From Chitinophagaceae bacterium (GTDB taxonomy: Bacteria > Bacteroidota > Bacteroidia > Chitinophagales > Chitinophagaceae), in NCBI GenBank assembly GCA_022843585.1, contig JALHNJ010000008.1, forward strand, positions 62,001-126,000: DNA of 64,000 nucleotides, given 5' to 3'. Under the pieces are notes generated by a model, which was not told where the DNA came from, searched no databases, and worked only from the letters and a program-made list of their open reading frames with translations. Of this stretch, positions 1 through 7,933 are shown in pieces. Position 1 is the stretch's first letter; each line of letters begins with the position of its first letter. Both the position numbers and the translations under genes were made by a program.

Positions 1-1
1 C

Positions 2-199
2 CAGGTTGTAGTAACTGCAAAATTCTGGAAAGAAGGCTTCCCGGATGAATATAAAAAAACAGATGCAATAGCAAAGCAAGTTTTAGAACAAGCATTTCCC
101 GGAAGGAAAATTGTACAGATAGATTGCATACCATTACACCACGATGGAGCAGGTTTACATTGTCATTCGAGAAATGAACCAACAACTAAAATTAAATAA
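2..199 (+). CDS. C-terminal end of an agmatine deiminase / peptidyl-arginine deiminase family protein (partial)
   Basis: The last 65 codons of a gene that begins before the window; reading frame 2 is open up to a TAA stop. The tail carries HHDGAGLHCHSRNEP. In agmatine deiminases and Porphyromonas-type peptidyl-arginine deiminases the C-terminal block is a glycine-rich stretch followed by HC, where the Cys is the catalytic nucleophile; the GLHC here fits that position. Members hydrolyse guanidino groups (agmatine to N-carbamoylputrescine, or protein arginine to citrulline). The local sequence differs from the usual GGGxxHC, so the substrate cannot be named. The assignment rests on this short tail only. 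Confidence 0.55.
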   Translation, partial: QVVVTAKFWKEGFPDEYKKTDAIAKQVLEQAFPGRKIVQIDCIPLHHDGAGLHCHSRNEPTTKIK

Positions 200-266
200 A
201 CATAACTGCGGATACTCATCAAATTGAAACTTGATCTTTAAAGAACTATATCCTAAATGTGTTTAA

Positions 267-1355
267 TCAGAACCGATATTGCAACCGAAAATCAATTAAA
301 TCAGCTACTTCTTTATGGGCCTTTAAATTAAAGCCGGCAAACCAATGGCTGCTTAATTGATATCGCAATCCCCAGCGATGATAAAACCCTGTATGAAATG
401 ATGGATAGCGGGTGATATATTTTCCTATTTGTTGGCTGAAAGTAACTTTTCCTAATAGAAATTCATGACCAAGTGTTATTGCTGTTGTTAATCCGGGCTT
501 ACTATTATCATGTGGTGCTGTAGCATCATTTTTGTAACTGCTATAAGAAATTTCAGCACCCCCGGTAAGTGCATTAATTCTGCTTACAGGAATGGAAACC
601 TGCGTAAACATGCCTAACATAAACCGGCGTTTTGCTTTCCAGGAAAGATGATAAGCCTGACTTGGAGTAAACACTATTCCTGCATCAATAAAAAGCCCCT
701 CAGGTTTTCTTTTTGCCCGAACAAATTTGTGCCTGGGTAGTATATTATTATCCGGATAGTAAAGTATAGATGCCGACAACATCATCCAATTAAGACCAGC
801 ATTGGGTTGATTGGCATGACCATTCGAAATATGATTAAAGTTCCCATTTATTTCTGTGGTAATTTTTTTGCTTACCCGAAAACCAATACCAGAACTTACA
901 TGAAGATAAGGAGTAACATGATTGCTATATGCAAGGTTGGTGTTATTAGAAATCTCATCATAAGGTTTTGAAAAATAACCTATACCTACATCTCCTCTGA
1001 ACTGGAATTGAAAACTTTTGCCAATCCGATAAACAGGTTGTAAAAAAATGGAGGCGATTACACCTTTCCCAAATACAGGGCTTTTAAAATCCAGATATGA
1101 CAAATTAAAACCACGACGTAAATAGGTACGACAAATACTGAAAGAGGAATAATCCAATCGCTGAAGCGAATAATCAATACCCAATGCAAAAGGCTTTACA
1201 CCTTTTGCACTATTTACGGATTCTTTGTGAACCAGTGCGGAACCTCGTTGAAAAGTAAATGCAAATACCTTTTTAGAAATAATACTATCAACTTGTTCCT
1301 GTGCAATAAGACAGCATGGGAAAAACAAAAACAGAATAAAAAATAGTCTAATCAT
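267..1355 (-). CDS. acyloxyacyl hydrolase, PagL-like lipid A deacylase
   Basis: 362 aa with an N-terminal signal peptide (hydrophobic residues 3-18, cleavage near AQ at 18-19), so probably an outer-membrane beta-barrel. The motif NHISNGHANQPNAGLNW around residues 174-190 matches the PagL active-site region, with His175 and Ser177 spaced as the His-x-Ser pair of lipid A 3-O-deacylases. The protein is about twice the length of Pseudomonas PagL and has a second beta-rich half after residue 215 ending in an aromatic residue, which is usual for Bacteroidota members. The Glu of the PagL triad (12 residues after Ser) is not at the same spacing here: residue 189 is Asn. Likely role is trimming lipid A acyl chains; the substrate is inferred. 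It stands alone, separated from accC by about 220 bases. Confidence 0.75.
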   Translation of the reverse strand: MIRLFFILFLFFPCCLIAQEQVDSIISKKVFAFTFQRGSALVHKESVNSAKGVKPFALGIDYSLQRLDYSSFSICRTYLRRGFNLSYLDFKSPVFGKGVIASIFLQPVYRIGKSFQFQFRGDVGIGYFSKPYDEISNNTNLAYSNHVTPYLHVSSGIGFRVSKKITTEINGNFNHISNGHANQPNAGLNWMMLSASILYYPDNNILPRHKFVRAKRKPEGLFIDAGIVFTPSQAYHLSWKAKRRFMLGMFTQVSIPVSRINALTGGAEISYSSYKNDATAPHDNSKPGLTTAITLGHEFLLGKVTFSQQIGKYITRYPSFHTGFYHRWGLRYQLSSHWFAGFNLKAHKEVADLIDFRLQYRF

Positions 1356-1577
1356 TTAACTGAAATAACATTATTACTTTATTACAAGTACGGAATTTCC
1401 AACCATCCCTGTAAATCACTGTATTGAGAGAGATATGAAATATCGGCTCCCGAAGGCACAGGAATTAATTAGCTTTTGTAATTGGTAGTTATTATTTCAA
1501 TCGAAAGCCCTTGCCAGCTTATGCTGCATTCAAACGCAGTGAAAGGAAGGTACTAAAGGAAGATTATAAAACAGTAT

Positions 1578-2915
1578 TTATTTTAAAGTAAACCCCTCCA
1601 GGAATTTAGTATTAAAATCACCGCTTCTGAAACGTTCGTCCTGCATTAATTGCAAATGGAATGGAATGGTTGTTTTTACTCCTTCAATAACATATTCACT
1701 TAATGCACGGTACATTGTTTGAATGGCCTCCGGACGGGTTTGCGCTACAGTAATTAATTTTCCAATCATGGAATCATAGTATGGTGGAATTACATAGCCA
1801 GCATACACATGGCTATCCACTCTTACACCATGACCACCGGGTTGGTGCAACACGGTAATTTTTCCGGGAGATGGTCGAAAATCATTATACGGATCTTCTG
1901 CATTGATGCGACATTCTATAGAGTGATTGCGGGGGATATAATCCTGGCCAGAAATTCTTTCGCCCATAGCAATCTTAATCTGCTCTTTTATCAAATCAAA
2001 ATTGATGACTTCTTCTGTAACGCAATGTTCCACCTGTATACGGGTGTTCATTTCCATAAAGTAGAAATTGCGATGCTTATCTACCAAAAATTCAATTGTT
2101 CCAACACTTTCATAATTGATAGCACTAGCCGCTTTCTTAGCCGCCTCTCCCATTTTAAAGCGAAGCTCATCAGTCATAAATGGTGAAGGTGATTCTTCCA
2201 CCAATTTTTGATGTCTTCTTTGTATGGAACAATCTCTTTCACTCAAATGACACACTGTGCCATATTGATCACCGGCTACCTGTATTTCTATATGGCGTGG
2301 CTCTTCTACAAATTTTTCCATATAGATGCCATCGTTCTTAAACGAGGCAGCGGCTTCTGCCTTTGCAGTATCGTATGCTTTTTCTATTTCGCTTTCTTCC
2401 CACACAATTCTCATTCCTTTACCACCACCACCTGCAGTTGCTTTTAATATTACCGGGTAGCCCATATCTTTTGCAAGACCCTTTGCTTCATCCACACTTT
2501 GCAACAAACCTTCACCACCGGGTACCACCGGAACACCTGCTTTTATCATGGTTTCTTTTGCTGTGATCTTATCCCCCATAGAATTGATCATATCAGGTGT
2601 TGGCCCGATAAATTTTATTCCATGATCATTACATATCTGTGCGAATCTTGAATTTTCTGCCAGGAAACCATAGCCTGGATGTATTGCATCTGCATTGGTA
2701 ATTTCAGCAGCGGCCATAAGGTGAGCTATGTTAAGATAAGAGTCTGAACTTTGTGGTTTGCCAATACAAACTGCTTCGTCAGCAAATTTTACATGCAAAC
2801 TATCTCTGTCGGCAGTAGAATATACAGCAACTGTTTTAATACCCATTTCTCTTGCTGTACGAATAACTCTTAAAGCAATTTCTCCTCTATTGGCAATTAG
2901 TATTTTTTTAAACAC
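1578..2915 (-). CDS. accC: acetyl-CoA carboxylase, biotin carboxylase subunit
   Basis: 445 aa, the normal AccC length. It carboxylates the biotin on BCCP using ATP and bicarbonate, the first half-reaction of malonyl-CoA synthesis. Visible features: N-terminal [18 protein letters not shown], the glycine-rich ATP-grasp loop [14 protein letters not shown] near residues 158-171, and [16 protein letters not shown] near 288-303 with the catalytic Glu and Arg. The start is GTG, fixed by the family N-terminus. It follows accB by 87 bases on the same strand and is presumably co-transcribed; accA lies 17 kb away and accD is not in the window. Confidence 0.97.
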   Translation of the reverse strand: MFKKILIANRGEIALRVIRTAREMGIKTVAVYSTADRDSLHVKFADEAVCIGKPQSSDSYLNIAHLMAAAEITNADAIHPGYGFLAENSRFAQICNDHGIKFIGPTPDMINSMGDKITAKETMIKAGVPVVPGGEGLLQSVDEAKGLAKDMGYPVILKATAGGGGKGMRIVWEESEIEKAYDTAKAEAAASFKNDGIYMEKFVEEPRHIEIQVAGDQYGTVCHLSERDCSIQRRHQKLVEESPSPFMTDELRFKMGEAAKKAASAINYESVGTIEFLVDKHRNFYFMEMNTRIQVEHCVTEEVINFDLIKEQIKIAMGERISGQDYIPRNHSIECRINAEDPYNDFRPSPGKITVLHQPGGHGVRVDSHVYAGYVIPPYYDSMIGKLITVAQTRPEAIQTMYRALSEYVIEGVKTTIPFHLQLMQDERFRSGDFNTKFLEGFTLK

Positions 2916-2926
2916 AGAAGTAAATT

Positions 2927-2954
2927 AAAAAGTAAAAAATAAAAAGTAAAAAAT
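2927..2954. repeat. two tandem 14-base A-rich units between accB and accC
   Basis: The unit AAAAAGTAAAAAAT occurs twice without interruption at 2927-2940 and 2941-2954, inside the 87-base spacer of the accB-accC pair. It is low-complexity sequence and may simply be replication slippage; on the transcribed strand it gives T-rich RNA without a stem. Confidence 0.8.
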
Positions 2955-3002
2955 CCAGTCCTCCCAGAGTCTTTTGAATTTCGACTTTTTGCTTTTGAAT
3001 TA

Positions 3003-3488
3003 TTATGCAGGCTCAACAAGGAACAACGGCTGATCGTATTCTACCGGAGAAGCATCTTCTACCAGCACTTTTACGATCTTTCCTTTTACTTCACTTTCAA
3101 TTTCGTTGAAGAGTTTCATGGCTTCAATAATGCAAACCACTTTGCCCGGTGATACCTCTGTGCCAATATCGGCAAGATTGGGTTTATCAGGAGCCGACTT
3201 CCGGTAAAAAGTACCGATCATCGGACTTTTAATAGTGATCGTGTTAGAAGCCGGAGCCGCTGGCTTATCAGCCGCAGACGGTAATTCACTTGCTGGTTGG
3301 TTTGCTACTGCCTGTTGAGGTGCGGGAGTAAAAGCTGGTGCTTGCTGAAAAGAAGAAGAAACGATTTGTGCTACATGTTCTTCTTTTTGTTTTATAGTTA
3401 CTTTAAAGTCTTTCTGCTCAATTGTTAGTTCTCCAATATTCGATTTGTTGACCATCTTGATCAACTCTTGAATTTGTTTGTAGTCCAT
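3003..3488 (-). CDS. accB: acetyl-CoA carboxylase, biotin carboxyl carrier protein
   Basis: 161 aa from the ATG at 3488 (MDYKQIQELI), preferred over an in-frame TTG three codons upstream because the family starts this way. The N-terminal segment is followed by a Pro/Ala-rich linker (about residues 45-80) and a C-terminal biotinyl domain with the biotinylation motif EAMKLFNEI, whose Lys is the attachment site. It carries carboxybiotin between AccC and the AccAD transferase. It is encoded just upstream of accC on the same strand. A near-consensus -7 element (TACCTTAG on the minus strand, 3549-3556) lies upstream but has a poor match. Confidence 0.96.
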   Translation of the reverse strand: MDYKQIQELIKMVNKSNIGELTIEQKDFKVTIKQKEEHVAQIVSSSFQQAPAFTPAPQQAVANQPASELPSAADKPAAPASNTITIKSPMIGTFYRKSAPDKPNLADIGTEVSPGKVVCIIEAMKLFNEIESEVKGKIVKVLVEDASPVEYDQPLFLVEPA

Positions 3489-3617
3489 GTTTTTCAATTT
3501 AATAGACGTTTTGGTTTTAGAAAGCTGCTTACCATTTGGTAAGGACGGCTAAGGTAGTGAAATCAAAATGAGAAAATCAATGATTTTTTGCAGGTTTAGG
3601 CCCAAAACGGGACAAAA

Positions 3618-3659
3618 TCATATAAAAATGGCCTTAAATCGGTGATTTCAGGCCATTTT
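3618..3659 (-). terminator. rho-independent terminator after efp
   Basis: Inverted arms AAAATGGCCT at 3625-3634 and AGGCCATTTT at 3650-3659, with a second inner pairing of AAATC and GATTT, form a long stem. On the minus strand it is followed by a T-rich tail (TTTTTAT). It lies 18 bases after the efp stop and separates efp from accB. Confidence 0.85.
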
Positions 3660-3676
3660 CAGTCTTTTTTATGAAG

Positions 3677-4243
3677 TCATTCTTTTACTCTTTCAACGTA
3701 TTCACCCGTCTTGGTGTTTACCCGAATAAGCTCCCCTTCATTAACAAATAAAGGAACACCAATGGTAGCACCGGTTTCAACTGTTGCCTGCTTCAACGTT
3801 CTGGTTGCAGTATCGCCTCTAAGACCAGGCTCTGTGTAAGTAATTAATAAAACTATTTTATCAGGTAATTCAGCCCCCAATATTTGGTCTGTTTCGGTAT
3901 TGATCAGCACACCTACTTCCTGCCCTTCTTTTAAATATTGTGGTGCATCAATAGCAGATTCCTGTAAGGCCACCTGTTCAAAAGTTTCATTATCCATGAA
4001 ATTATACCCGGTATCATCTTTGTACAAGAATTGGTAAGTACGTCTTTCAACTCTTACTGGAAAGATATTATCGCCTGAGTTCCAGGTTTTTTCAATAGAA
4101 CGGTTGTTATCAACCCCTTTTAGTTTTGCCCATACTTTTGCTGCGGCACGGGCCGTTTTGTTTTCGCCAAACTCTACGATAGTGTATAAACTTCCATCAA
4201 GGTTGATAATTAAACCACGGCTGATATCTGATGTTGTTGCCAT
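3677..4243 (-). CDS. efp: translation elongation factor P
   Basis: 188 aa, full length. EF-P binds between the P and E sites and relieves ribosome stalling at polyproline stretches. The sequence starts MATTSDISRGLIINLDGSLYTIVEF and keeps the three-domain layout, with the C-terminal OB-fold ending GEYVERVKE. In the domain I loop it reads ENKTARAAAKVWAKLK, so the residue usually modified (Lys34 in E. coli) sits in a changed context (GENKTARAA). The modification system cannot be read from here. It is a single-gene transcript, with a strong promoter at 4301-4332 and a terminator at 3618-3659. Confidence 0.96.
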   Translation of the reverse strand: MATTSDISRGLIINLDGSLYTIVEFGENKTARAAAKVWAKLKGVDNNRSIEKTWNSGDNIFPVRVERRTYQFLYKDDTGYNFMDNETFEQVALQESAIDAPQYLKEGQEVGVLINTETDQILGAELPDKIVLLITYTEPGLRGDTATRTLKQATVETGATIGVPLFVNEGELIRVNTKTGEYVERVKE

Positions 4244-4300
4244 AAATAAAAATGTTTTAATCTATATTAACCCTGAGCTACGCTAAAGGGTTTGGGGCGG

Positions 4301-4332
4301 CAAAGATAAGGGAGCAGTGCCTGACGACAAAA
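4301..4332 (-). promoter_or_regulatory. Bacteroidota-type promoter of efp
   Basis: On the minus strand TTTTG (4332-4328), 19 bases, then TATCTTTG (4308-4301). This matches the -33 TTTG / -7 TAnnTTTG pattern of Bacteroidota housekeeping promoters. The predicted RNA start is about 50 bases before the efp ATG. Confidence 0.8.
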
Positions 4333-4431
4333 GGAAAAGAAAGGCAAGTTTTAAAGCCGGTACAACTGAATATTGAACCCGGTCGTCGTTTATGGCATCA
4401 TTTATAATTATTTATCTTTTCTTTGAGTGCA

Positions 4432-4932
4432 ATGAAAAAAAATATAATTCTCATATTGTTGCTGGCAGTTTCATTTGCAGCATCATCCCAGGTAGATACC
4501 ATTCAACCCCCGTATAAAAAATTTCCAACTTATCCGCCGGTAAAATTGCTGCTACCCGATAGCAGTTCTTTTTACACAAAAGTTGACCTTCCAAAAAAGT
4601 TACCTGTAATACTGATGCTTTTTAACCCTCAATGTGAGCATTGCCAGCATGAAACCAGTGAGATAACTAAAAACATAGAAAAATTTAAAGGCCTGCATAT
4701 TGTAATGGCCACTTTTGCTCCTTTTGATTCGATGATGAAGTTTAGAGCACAGTATAATCTGGCATCATTCAAAAATATAGTTGTAGCGCAAGACACACAT
4801 TATTTTTTACCTAGCTTTTTCAATATTCGCAACCTTCCCTTTCATGCATTCTATAATAAAAAGAAAGAATTAATTTCAGCCTTTGAGGGCTCGTTGCCAC
4901 TTGAACGTATTCTTTCAATTTATAAAGATTGA
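4432..4932 (+). CDS. exported thioredoxin-like protein (CEHC motif), first of a tandem pair
   Basis: 166 aa from the ATG at 4432; an in-frame TTG nine bases upstream is less likely because the ATG gives a clean signal peptide (MKKNIILILLLAVSFAASSQ). The thioredoxin fold is suggested by PVILMLFNPQCEHCQHE, with a CxxC redox pair (Cys-Glu-His-Cys), and by a later LPFHAFYNKK segment standing in for the cis-Pro loop. It is probably periplasmic. The next gene, 20 bases downstream, is a paralogue. The redox partner is unknown. Confidence 0.8.
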   Translation: MKKNIILILLLAVSFAASSQVDTIQPPYKKFPTYPPVKLLLPDSSSFYTKVDLPKKLPVILMLFNPQCEHCQHETSEITKNIEKFKGLHIVMATFAPFDSMMKFRAQYNLASFKNIVVAQDTHYFLPSFFNIRNLPFHAFYNKKKELISAFEGSLPLERILSIYKD

Positions 4933-4952
4933 ATCAATTAAAACTTTACGCT

Positions 4953-5456
4953 ATGAAAAGAATTGGATTATTCCTTTTAGCAACTTGTTTTGCAGCTCTA
5001 ACATTTGCACAAAGTACAGAAGGCGACCCCGCAAATAAATTAAAACCAGATTTACCTGCTTTTAAATTACTCTCGCTTGATAGTACTAAAGTGCAAACAA
5101 AGGATGCTCTTAGTAAAGACATGCCCACAATGATAATCATTTTCAGCCCCGATTGCGACCATTGCAATATGCTGGCAAAAGAATTAGTAATCCACCAAAA
5201 AAAATTTGAAGATATACAGATAGTAATGGGTTCATTTTTTAAAGGGTTGAAGGAGATACAGTCTTTTTACGAAAGAAATGAACTATCTAAACTCAAGCAC
5301 CTTGCTATAGGAAAAGATCACAGCTATTTTTTTGCCAGCTACTATAAAGCCAGCAAATTCCCATTTACCGCACTGTACAATAAAGACCAGCAGCTAATCG
5401 CCACTTATGAGCTAAACATTGACATCACTCAAATAGCCGAAATTTTCAATAAATAA
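4953..5456 (+). CDS. exported thioredoxin-like protein (CDHC motif), second of a tandem pair
   Basis: 167 aa from the ATG at 4953, which opens a signal peptide (MKRIGLFLLATCFAALTFAQ). The CxxC pair lies in IIIFSPDCDHCNMLAKEL, and KFPFTALYNKDQQLIATYE matches the C-terminal part of the preceding protein. The pair looks like a local duplication: similar length, motif position and C-terminus with divergent sequence. It probably acts as a periplasmic thiol-disulfide protein; whether it is a peroxiredoxin-like reductase or a maturation factor cannot be told. Confidence 0.8.
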   Translation: MKRIGLFLLATCFAALTFAQSTEGDPANKLKPDLPAFKLLSLDSTKVQTKDALSKDMPTMIIIFSPDCDHCNMLAKELVIHQKKFEDIQIVMGSFFKGLKEIQSFYERNELSKLKHLAIGKDHSYFFASYYKASKFPFTALYNKDQQLIATYELNIDITQIAEIFNK

Positions 5457-5463
5457 GCCACTA

Positions 5464-5500
5464 TTTGCTATCCGGAAAACGTCGTGTTCTCCTACCTTTG
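5464..5500 (+). promoter_or_regulatory. probable promoter of mdh
   Basis: TACCTTTG at 5493-5500 is a perfect -7 element. TTTG at 5464-5467 could be the -33 element, but the 25-base spacing is longer than the 19-20 seen at the best promoters of this window. The predicted start is about 50 bases before the mdh ATG. Confidence 0.55.
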
Positions 5501-5509
5501 CGCCGCAAA

Positions 5510-5529
5510 CCTGCCTGTCGGCAGACAGG
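5510..5529. repeat. short palindromic element in the mdh leader
   Basis: CCTGCCTGTCGGCAGACAGG can fold in two registers (CCTGTC with GACAGG, or CTGCC with GGCAG). It lies between the mdh promoter and start codon, so it would be in the mRNA leader. It has the look of a dispersed intergenic palindrome; no second copy was noticed in this window. Confidence 0.6.
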
Positions 5530-5556
5530 TAATTCTCAATTAATAAATTATTCTTC

Positions 5557-6486
5557 ATGAAAGTAACTGTTGTAGGTGCTGGTGCCGTAGGTGCTACCTG
5601 TGCTGATAATATTGCCCGTAAGGAGCTTTGTACTGAACTTGTTTTACTTGATATTAAAGAAGGCATTGCCGAAGGCAAGGCTCAGGATATGATGCAAACA
5701 GCCACACTTCTTGGCTTCGACACAAAGATTACCGGCAGCACAAATGATTATACCAAGACAGCTAACAGTGATGTAGTAGTAATTACATCTGGCTTGCCCC
5801 GCAAACCCGGTATGACCCGTGAAGAACTAATTGGAGTAAACGCCGGCATCGTTAAAGGTGTTTGCGAAAATATTTTAAAGCATTCTCCCAATGCCATCAT
5901 TATTGTTATCAGCAACCCGATGGATACAATGACTTATTTAGCATTGCAATCAACCGGCATTCCTAAGCACAGAATAATTGGAATGGGCGGCACATTAGAC
6001 AGTAGCCGTTTCAAATATCAATTAAGCCAGCATTTAGAATGCAGCCCTGCTGATTTAAATGCAGTGGTTGTTGGCGGACATGGTGATACAACGATGATAC
6101 CGCTTATTCGCCTGGCAACCTGGAACAGTACACCCGTTACTAATTTCTTATCTGCAGAACAGCAAGATAAAATTGTAAAAGATACCATGGTGGGCGGTGC
6201 TACTTTAACTGCTTTGATCGGTACCTCTGCCTGGTATGCACCGGGTGCTGCAGGAGCTGCATTGGTTGAAGCTATTGTAAGAGATGAAAAGAAACTCTTT
6301 ACCTGCTGCGTTGCATTAGATGGGGAATATGGACAGAAAGATATTTGTCTTGGTGTTCCGGTCACTATCGGCAAAAATGGTTGGGAAAAAATTCTTGATT
6401 TTAAATTGAACGATGCAGAACAAGCAGCCTTTAATAAAAGTGCAGATGCGGTGAGAAATATGAATGATGTGTTGAAGACTTTGTAA
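5557..6486 (+). CDS. mdh: malate dehydrogenase
   Basis: 309 aa, NAD-dependent oxidation of malate to oxaloacetate in the TCA cycle. N-terminal Rossmann motif GAGAVGA (residues 7-13), Arg82 and Arg89 in SGLPRKPGMTREE (the first Arg marks malate rather than lactate specificity), and the catalytic His175 in VVGGHGDTTM. The length and motifs match the LDH-like, tetrameric MDH group usual in Bacteroidota. It is a single-gene unit with its own promoter and a clear terminator. Confidence 0.97.
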   Translation: MKVTVVGAGAVGATCADNIARKELCTELVLLDIKEGIAEGKAQDMMQTATLLGFDTKITGSTNDYTKTANSDVVVITSGLPRKPGMTREELIGVNAGIVKGVCENILKHSPNAIIIVISNPMDTMTYLALQSTGIPKHRIIGMGGTLDSSRFKYQLSQHLECSPADLNAVVVGGHGDTTMIPLIRLATWNSTPVTNFLSAEQQDKIVKDTMVGGATLTALIGTSAWYAPGAAGAALVEAIVRDEKKLFTCCVALDGEYGQKDICLGVPVTIGKNGWEKILDFKLNDAEQAAFNKSADAVRNMNDVLKTL

Positions 6487-6506
6487 TAAATAATAACTAA
6501 CTTATG

Positions 6507-6540
6507 AAACGGCTGATATTATAATCAGCCGTTTTTATTA
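6507..6540 (+). terminator. rho-independent terminator after mdh
   Basis: Arms AAACGGCTGAT (6507-6517) and ATCAGCCGTTT (6524-6534) form a perfect 11-bp stem followed by a T-rich tail, 21 bases after the mdh stop. Confidence 0.9.
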
Positions 6541-6584
6541 TTTGAATGCCCTCAAGAAAGAAACCTTATTAAAAATATTTAACT

Positions 6585-6848
6585 TTATAATAAAAGAAAA
6601 AGCATACCTAAAAAAAAGAAAAAATAGAATAAGTATACCGCAGTATTTGCTCTCTTTTTCAAACTTTTCTCTTCTAATTTGATTGCTCTTTTTGCAATTG
6701 GGAAAATAACACTTCCTCCAAAGTTAGAATTCAGTATTCTGGCAAGAATGGAAGAGCTACTTCTATCAACTCTCTCAAATTTAAGTGTATAGTAAATTTT
6801 TAATGCCAAAAAAAACATACTTATTATGAGAAGTACTTTACTTGCCAT
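6585..6848 (-). CDS. small membrane protein of unknown function
   Basis: 87 aa, not recognised. It has two predicted membrane segments, residues about 4-20 and 69-87, joined by a basic, Ser-rich region (DRSSSSILARILNSN and KLEEKSLKKRAN). The start is ATG and the ORF fills the gap between the mdh terminator and the next gene. Nothing in the sequence points to a role; it could be a stand-alone small inner-membrane protein. Confidence 0.55.
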   Translation of the reverse strand: MASKVLLIISMFFLALKIYYTLKFERVDRSSSSILARILNSNFGGSVIFPIAKRAIKLEEKSLKKRANTAVYLFYFFFFLGMLFLLL

Positions 6849-6951
6849 TTTAAATCAGTTTTTATGAAGTAGCTAGTGCTTTCTCCCACTAAACACTCGT
6901 CTGTAGCTTGCCCCTAAATTTCTAGCTTGATTTTATTATATAACAGGCTTT

Positions 6952-7899
6952 TTATTTAGTTAAATGAAAACAATACCGAAACAACTTCCCTTCAAAATCA
7001 AAAGGCGTTGTAGCTTTTGTAATATCTTTTATCGCAGCAGAATTTATTGCGGTAGTATCCAGTTCAAATTTTCTAAAGTTGGTACTAAAGTAAATGGCAC
7101 CTCCTTTTTTTAAACCCTTTATACAATCATTTATCAATCCCACATGATCCCGTTGTATATCTAAAATATCTCCCATCCGCTTGCTATTACTAAAAGTTGG
7201 CGGGTCCATAATGATAATATCAAAATAACCAGCAGGCAAGGTTTTAAGATACTGTTTAACATCTGCATGAATAAATTGGTATTTTACTTCGTCTGAATAA
7301 TTATTCAGTTTTAAATTCCGCTCAGCCCATCCCAGGTATGTTTTTGACAGATCCACCGTCACCACCTCATCAGCTCCACCTGCAGCAGCATATACGGAGA
7401 ACGATCCGGTATAAGCAAAAAGATTCAATACTTTTTTTCCCTTACTCTGTTCCCGCATCATTTGCCTTGTAATGCGATGATCAAGAAATAATCCCGTATC
7501 TAAATAATCACTAAGGTTCACCAAAAATTGCAACCCGTTTTCTTCCACTATAAACTCATGTTGCACTTCATCATATTTCTGGTACTGCCCCAGGCGGCCC
7601 GGTTTTCGTTGCCGGAGTTTTAAAAATATATTCTCCTTCTCTATCCCTGTAATTTCAGAAATAATGGCCAGGCTTTTTTCCATCCAGTTGTCATGTTCTT
7701 CCTCCATCATCCCATGCCGGCGTTTATATTCCGCCACATATAATTTGTCGCCATACAATTCAATACAAAAAGGAAATTCCGGCAGGTCATGGTCATACAC
7801 TCTATAACAGTTGATCCCCTGCCGCTTTGCATGCTTGTGGATGTGCCGCCACACTTTTGTCAACCGGTTATGTAGCATCGAAAATTTCTCGTCCGTCAT
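6952..7899 (-). CDS. RlmK-like 23S rRNA methyltransferase (class I SAM-dependent)
   Basis: 315 aa. It resembles the C-terminal (RlmK) half of E. coli RlmKL, which makes m7G2069 in 23S rRNA: the start NRLTKVWRHIHKHAKRQGIN followed by CYRVYDHDLPEFP, the SAM-binding VLNLFAYTGSFSVYAAAGGA, and the catalytic-domain block MDPPTFSNSKRMGDILDIQR all align by eye with that protein. It lacks the THUMP/RlmL N-terminal half, so it is the stand-alone form. Rossmann fold from about residue 150. It is divergently arranged with the DnaQ/GIY-YIG gene, only 34 bases apart. The exact target base is inferred from similarity. Confidence 0.85.
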   Translation of the reverse strand: MTDEKFSMLHNRLTKVWRHIHKHAKRQGINCYRVYDHDLPEFPFCIELYGDKLYVAEYKRRHGMMEEEHDNWMEKSLAIISEITGIEKENIFLKLRQRKPGRLGQYQKYDEVQHEFIVEENGLQFLVNLSDYLDTGLFLDHRITRQMMREQSKGKKVLNLFAYTGSFSVYAAAGGADEVVTVDLSKTYLGWAERNLKLNNYSDEVKYQFIHADVKQYLKTLPAGYFDIIIMDPPTFSNSKRMGDILDIQRDHVGLINDCIKGLKKGGAIYFSTNFRKFELDTTAINSAAIKDITKATTPFDFEGKLFRYCFHLTK

Positions 7900-7933
7900 C
7901 CGCTTATTTTTAACGAAATTAGCTGTTCCTTTT

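Noticed and set aside
1809-2447. Plus-strand frames of 79-125 codons opposite accC
   Set aside because: Antisense shadows of a fully conserved AccC reading frame; no family signature and Cys/Phe-rich composition.
2927-2954. A-rich tandem repeat as a possible regulatory site
   Set aside because: Only two low-complexity units in an operon spacer; consistent with slippage.
7811-7933. 41-codon N-terminal extension of the DnaQ/GIY-YIG gene
   Set aside because: Overlaps the divergent rRNA methyltransferase start; the exonuclease fold begins exactly at the ATG at 7934.
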